Shown piece after piece: positions 5,648-8,590 of a stretch of DNA of 8,590 nucleotides (position 1 is its first letter; every line of letters starts with the position of its first letter). Source of the stretch: Bacillota bacterium (lineage in GTDB: Bacteria; Bacillota; UBA994); assembly GCA_018725275.1 (NCBI GenBank), contig QLUC01000069.1:1-8590 (forward strand). The letters are read 5' to 3'. The notes beneath the pieces were generated by a model. It was not told the DNA's origin, made no database searches, and saw only the letters and a list, made by a program, of their open reading frames with translations. The position numbers and the translations under genes were made by a program.

Positions 5648-5663
5648 ACCCTATTGGTAGTGT
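5648..5663. promoter_or_regulatory. NrdR box 2
   Basis: ACCCTATTGGTAGTGT matches acaCwAtATaTwGtgt at 12 of 16 positions. It begins exactly 32 bp after box 1, leaving a 16-bp gap, which is the three-helical-turn arrangement known for paired NrdR sites. It covers the predicted transcription start, so occupancy would block initiation. Confidence 0.7.
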
Positions 5664-5677
5664 ATCGGTAGTGGGTG

Positions 5678-5684
5678 AAGGAGG
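5678..5684 (+). promoter_or_regulatory. Ribosome binding site that fixes the nrdD TTG start
   Basis: AAGGAGG is a near-perfect Shine-Dalgarno sequence. It abuts a TTG at 5685 (zero spacing, unusable) and stands 9 nt before the in-frame TTG at 5694, from which the protein starts directly with the ATP-cone sequence FAQIIKRDGS. No ATG is available nearby in this frame. Confidence 0.75.
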
Positions 5685-5693
5685 TTGTGCCGT

Positions 5694-7817
5694 TTGTTCG
5701 CACAGATAATAAAGAGAGATGGTTCGCACGCGGAATTTAAGCAAGAAAAAATAACTTTGGCCATTTACAAGGCGCTAATTGCCAACTACCCAGAAAGAAC
5801 CCGGGAGGTTCTTGGGAAATTGGCCGAAGTGATTTCCGACCGGACAATCCATGCTCTCAGCAAGCGGCAATTGGCAAATGTCTGCCTTACGGTAGAGGAA
5901 GTCCAGGACACCGTTGAGGAGACCCTGATGGACGTAGGCGAAAGGCAAGCAGCCAAGCGTTATATTCGTTACCGCCTCCAGCATGAAGATATTCGCCATA
6001 ACAAGAAGTCTTTTGTCGACGCGCAGAAGTTGGTCCTAGAATATGTTGGGCGGGAGGATTGGCGCGTTAACGAAAATGCCAACATGGATTTTTCCTTGCA
6101 GGGCTTAAACAACCATGTCATCGCCGAGGTGACCAAGGGTTTTTGGCTTCATCAACTCTATCCCCCAGAGGTGCGCGACGCCCACAATGGTGGCGATTTT
6201 CATCTCCACGACCTGGGGTTACTCGCGCCGTATTGTTGTGGGTGGAGTTTCGAGGACTTGTTGAAGTTAGGTTTTAGAGGAGTTCCGGGCAAGGTCGCAT
6301 CTGCACCGCCGCGCCACTTCCGCACCGCTTTAGGTCAGTTGGTTAATTTCTTTTATACTTTGCAGGGCGAGGCCGCGGGGGCACAGGCGGTGAGCTCCTT
6401 TGACACCTACCTGGCACCATTTGTGCGCCATGATAACTTGAGTTATAAAGACGTGCGCCAAGGAATTCAGGAGTTTGTCTATAATCTCAATGTGCCAACG
6501 CGGGTAGGCTTTCAAACCCCCTTTGTCAATCTCACGATGGACCTGGTATGCCCATCTACCTTGGCAACAGCGCCAGCGATCATTGGTGGTGAGCTACAAG
6601 AGTCCTGCTACGGCGATTTTCAGGCCGAGATGGACATGATTAACCTTGCCTTCTGCGATGTTATGATGCAGGGTGACGCCAGCGGTCGCATCTTTACCTT
6701 TCCCATCCCGACTTACAACGTAACGAAAGAATTTAGATGGGACAGTCCGGTCGTGGATGCGGTGATGGAGATGACGGCTCGCTATGGCATCCCCTACTTC
6801 GCCAATTTCATCAATAGCGATATGTCTCCGGAAGATGCCCGCAGCATGTGTTGTCGCTTGCGGCTAGATAACCGCGAGTTGCGTAAACGCGGCGGCGGTC
6901 TCTTTGGGGCGAACCCGCTCACGGGTTCTATCGGGGTAGTGACCATTAACTTGGCACGTCTTGGTTTTCTAGCCAGCTCCGAGGAAGAATTCCTCGCACG
7001 CCTCTACCGCCTCATGGACCTAGCCAAGTCTTCGCTCGACATCAAGCGCAAAGTACTCGAGAAGAACACTGTACTTGGACTGTATCCATACAGCAAATTT
7101 TACTTGCACTCGGTTAGGGACCGTTTTGGTTTGTACTGGAAGAACCACTTCAGCACCATCGGCATTAACGGGATGAATGAGGCGATAGTCAATCTCTGCG
7201 GCACTAGGGAGAGCATTGCCACTCCCTCAGGACAGGCCTTTGCTCTGCGTGTACTCGAGTACATGCGCCGCGTTTTAGCTGATTACCAAGAGGAAACGGG
7301 GGATCTCTATAATCTCGAAGCGACCCCGGCGGAGGGTACAGCTTATCGCTTGGCCAAGCTTGACCGCGCGGCCTACGCTACCATGGTCATCCCGGGCGTG
7401 AATGAGCCATATTATACCAACTCAACCCAACTTCCCGTAGGGCATACCTCAGATATGTTCGATGCCCTAGATTTACAGGAAGCGCTACAGTCTCGCTATA
7501 CGGGGGGCACCGTCTTCCATGGTTTCTTGGGCGAAGCAATCGACGATATCCAGGCCTGCAAAGGTCTGGTGCGCAAAGTGCTAGAGAACTATCGCCTACC
7601 GTACTTCACCATTTCGCCTACCTTTTCGGTATGTGATGAGCATGGCTATCTCAGGGGCGAGCAGGCGAGTTGCCCGGTCTGCGGCCGCCAGGCAGAGATA
7701 TGGACACGGGTAGTGGGCTTCCACCGCCCTGTGCAAAATTGGAATTTGGGGAAAAAAGAGGAATATAAAGATAGGTTGGAGTTTGCGCTTTCCAGTGGAA
7801 GCGCGGCCAATGATTGA
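5694..7817 (+). CDS. nrdD: Anaerobic (class III) ribonucleoside-triphosphate reductase
   Basis: A 707-residue oxygen-sensitive glycyl-radical enzyme that reduces ribonucleoside triphosphates to deoxynucleotides for DNA synthesis without oxygen. Residues 1 to about 95 are an ATP cone (IIKRDGSHAEFKQEKI), the allosteric dATP/ATP switch. The catalytic barrel includes NMDFSLQGLNNH, FHLHDLG, TPFVNLTMDLVCPS and MCCRLRLD (385-392, where C386 or C387 is the likely thiyl cysteine), followed by a GGGLFGANPLTGSIGVVTINL segment around 400-420. The C-terminal zinc site is C647-x2-H650 ... C660-x2-C663, and the glycyl radical is G675 in TRVVGFHRPVQNWN, 33 residues from the end. This pattern resembles the Thermotoga-type enzymes more than E. 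coli NrdD. TTG 5694 is chosen because AAGGAGG ends 9 nt upstream; a TTG at 5685 touches that site and is untenable. Controlled by the NrdR operator and overlapping nrdG by 8 bp. Confidence 0.96.
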   Translation: MFAQIIKRDGSHAEFKQEKITLAIYKALIANYPERTREVLGKLAEVISDRTIHALSKRQLANVCLTVEEVQDTVEETLMDVGERQAAKRYIRYRLQHEDIRHNKKSFVDAQKLVLEYVGREDWRVNENANMDFSLQGLNNHVIAEVTKGFWLHQLYPPEVRDAHNGGDFHLHDLGLLAPYCCGWSFEDLLKLGFRGVPGKVASAPPRHFRTALGQLVNFFYTLQGEAAGAQAVSSFDTYLAPFVRHDNLSYKDVRQGIQEFVYNLNVPTRVGFQTPFVNLTMDLVCPSTLATAPAIIGGELQESCYGDFQAEMDMINLAFCDVMMQGDASGRIFTFPIPTYNVTKEFRWDSPVVDAVMEMTARYGIPYFANFINSDMSPEDARSMCCRLRLDNRELRKRGGGLFGANPLTGSIGVVTINLARLGFLASSEEEFLARLYRLMDLAKSSLDIKRKVLEKNTVLGLYPYSKFYLHSVRDRFGLYWKNHFSTIGINGMNEAIVNLCGTRESIATPSGQAFALRVLEYMRRVLADYQEETGDLYNLEATPAEGTAYRLAKLDRAAYATMVIPGVNEPYYTNSTQLPVGHTSDMFDALDLQEALQSRYTGGTVFHGFLGEAIDDIQACKGLVRKVLENYRLPYFTISPTFSVCDEHGYLRGEQASCPVCGRQAEIWTRVVGFHRPVQNWNLGKKEEYKDRLEFALSSGSAAND

Positions 7818-8520
7818 GCAAGAGAGATATTTCCGTGGGTTACAAAAAACCTCCGTCATCGATTTTCCGGCGACGGTGGCCTGTGTGCTCTTCGCTGGCG
7901 GGTGTAACTTCCGCTGTCCCTACTGCCATAATCGCTCCTTAGTACAAAGGACAGCGCCGGTCATCGGGTGGGACGATGTCTTTGCTTTCTTAAGGCGACG
8001 ACGGCAAATACTTGACGGCGTGTGCATCAGTGGTGGCGAGCCCACTCTCGCGCCATTCTTGCCCGCTTTTTTGCGGCAAGTAAAGGAGCTTGGTTTCAAG
8101 GTCAAACTCGATACTAACGGCTATGAACCGGAGGCTTTAGGCGAATTTCTGCGCCTCGGGCTCCTCGACTATGTCGCCATGGACGTAAAAAATAGCCCCG
8201 GTAAGTATGCTGCTACCTGTGGGCTGACCGGCATCGACCAGAGTCGCCTGCGGAGGTCCATAGCACTCATCAAGGCCTCCGGTGTCCCCTATGAGTTTCG
8301 CACTACGGTGTCCTGTGAGTTAACAGACCATGATGATATCGTGGCCGTGGCCGATTTTGTGGGCGGCGGGCAGCACTTTGCCTTGCAGGCTGTCAACTCC
8401 GCCTCGGGCACTCTGAGCGGCCGAGTGTTTGTGCCGCCGACACAGGCAACAATAGGCGCAATGAAAGAGTGTTTAATGGAGCGGTTTGATAAGGTTAGTG
8501 TGCGTTCGGCCTGGTCATGA
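7810..8520 (+). CDS. nrdG: Anaerobic ribonucleotide reductase activating protein, radical SAM
   Basis: A 236-residue radical-SAM activase that uses a 4Fe-4S cluster and S-adenosylmethionine to abstract hydrogen from the NrdD glycine. The cluster motif is C32-NFR-C36-PY-C39 in FAGGCNFRCPYCHN, followed by SGGEPTL (74-80) for SAM binding, KLDTNGYEP (99-107) and DYVAMDVKNSP (120-130). At about 236 residues it belongs to the longer clostridial/archaeal type rather than the roughly 155-residue E. coli type. No extra iron-sulfur cluster domain is evident. The ATG at 7810 overlaps the end of nrdD by 8 bp, giving translational coupling; upstream GTG and TTG starts in frame (7795, 7783) would lengthen the overlap without family support, although the SD for 7810 (GTGGAAG) is only moderate. 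The C-terminus (ALQAVNSASGTL) fits the family's LQ segment. Confidence 0.93.
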   Translation: MIEQERYFRGLQKTSVIDFPATVACVLFAGGCNFRCPYCHNRSLVQRTAPVIGWDDVFAFLRRRRQILDGVCISGGEPTLAPFLPAFLRQVKELGFKVKLDTNGYEPEALGEFLRLGLLDYVAMDVKNSPGKYAATCGLTGIDQSRLRRSIALIKASGVPYEFRTTVSCELTDHDDIVAVADFVGGGQHFALQAVNSASGTLSGRVFVPPTQATIGAMKECLMERFDKVSVRSAWS

Positions 8521-8555
8521 GGATGGGGACTATGCTTCGGCCCACTTCGAGCCCG

Positions 8556-8590
8556 TTTTCCTTCCTCTCGTCCTCTTTTCCTCTCTTCCT
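8556..8590. other. Pyrimidine tract at the right edge
   Basis: Thirty-four of 35 bases are C or T (one G at 8570), made of irregular TTTCC, CTCT and CCTC units running to the window end. It begins 36 bp after the nrdG stop codon. The first TTTT follows a weak GC-rich stretch and could contribute to termination; otherwise the role is unknown. The rest of the 70-bp tail shows no gene. Confidence 0.5.

Noticed and set aside
8530..8560. Intrinsic terminator after nrdG.
   Set aside because: Only a 4-5 bp bulged stem (CGGC with GCCCG) precedes the TTTT at 8556-8559; too weak to call.
1..8590. tRNA, rRNA, CRISPR array, insertion sequence or phage attachment site.
   Set aside because: No cloverleaf-like segment, evenly spaced long repeats, transposase motifs or terminal inverted repeats were seen on either strand.

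Overview
The window looks like chromosomal DNA of an anaerobic Gram-positive bacterium of the Bacillota, probably clostridial in the broad sense. The evidence is an oxygen-sensitive class III ribonucleotide reductase with its radical-SAM activase, very purine-rich ribosome binding sites (AAGGAGG, AGGAGG, GGGGGG runs), a small secreted NlpC/P60 protein, a large uncharacterised flavoprotein of the COG2509 type, and TTG/CTG starts. Genus and species cannot be read from the sequence. GC content is moderate to high apart from a visibly AT-richer patch around 4930-5270.

Layout. 1-184: tail of an upstream unit ending in a strong intrinsic terminator (76-106), then a leader with a 12-bp palindrome. 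185-2281: a tight pair, a flavodoxin-like protein and a 529-residue FAD-dependent dehydrogenase, 12 nt apart. 2282-2371: a spacer holding three 10-bp tandem repeats, the first of which contains a perfect Spo0A-box heptamer. 2372-4527: a membrane sensor joining an extracytoplasmic solute-binding domain to a cytoplasmic HD-GYP domain, then a degenerate ANT(2'')/Lin-like nucleotidyltransferase that has lost its catalytic aspartates. 4530-4552: a hairpin terminator between convergent genes. 4560-4913, minus strand: a secreted NlpC/P60 protein with an apparent in-frame internal deletion and probably a CTG start. 4914-5072: divergent intergenic region. 5073-5576: free methionine-(R)-sulfoxide reductase. 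5577-5693: promoter region with two NrdR-like boxes exactly 32 bp apart flanking a consensus -10 box. 5694-8520: nrdD-nrdG, overlapping by 8 bp. 8521-8590: non-coding tail ending in a pyrimidine tract.

How the genes work together. The clearest module is nrdD-nrdG, which makes deoxynucleotides without oxygen: NrdG uses SAM and a 4Fe-4S cluster to put a glycyl radical on NrdD, and the operator upstream fits repression by NrdR when dATP is plentiful. The flavodoxin/FAD-protein pair and the methionine sulfoxide reductase suggest redox housekeeping. The sensor HD-GYP protein would couple an external small ligand to cyclic-di-GMP breakdown. No convincing new multi-gene defence or mobile system is visible. 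The most unusual items are the catalytically stripped nucleotidyltransferase, the shortened NlpC/P60 domain, the altered GYP loop, the 10-bp repeat array and the NrdR operator.
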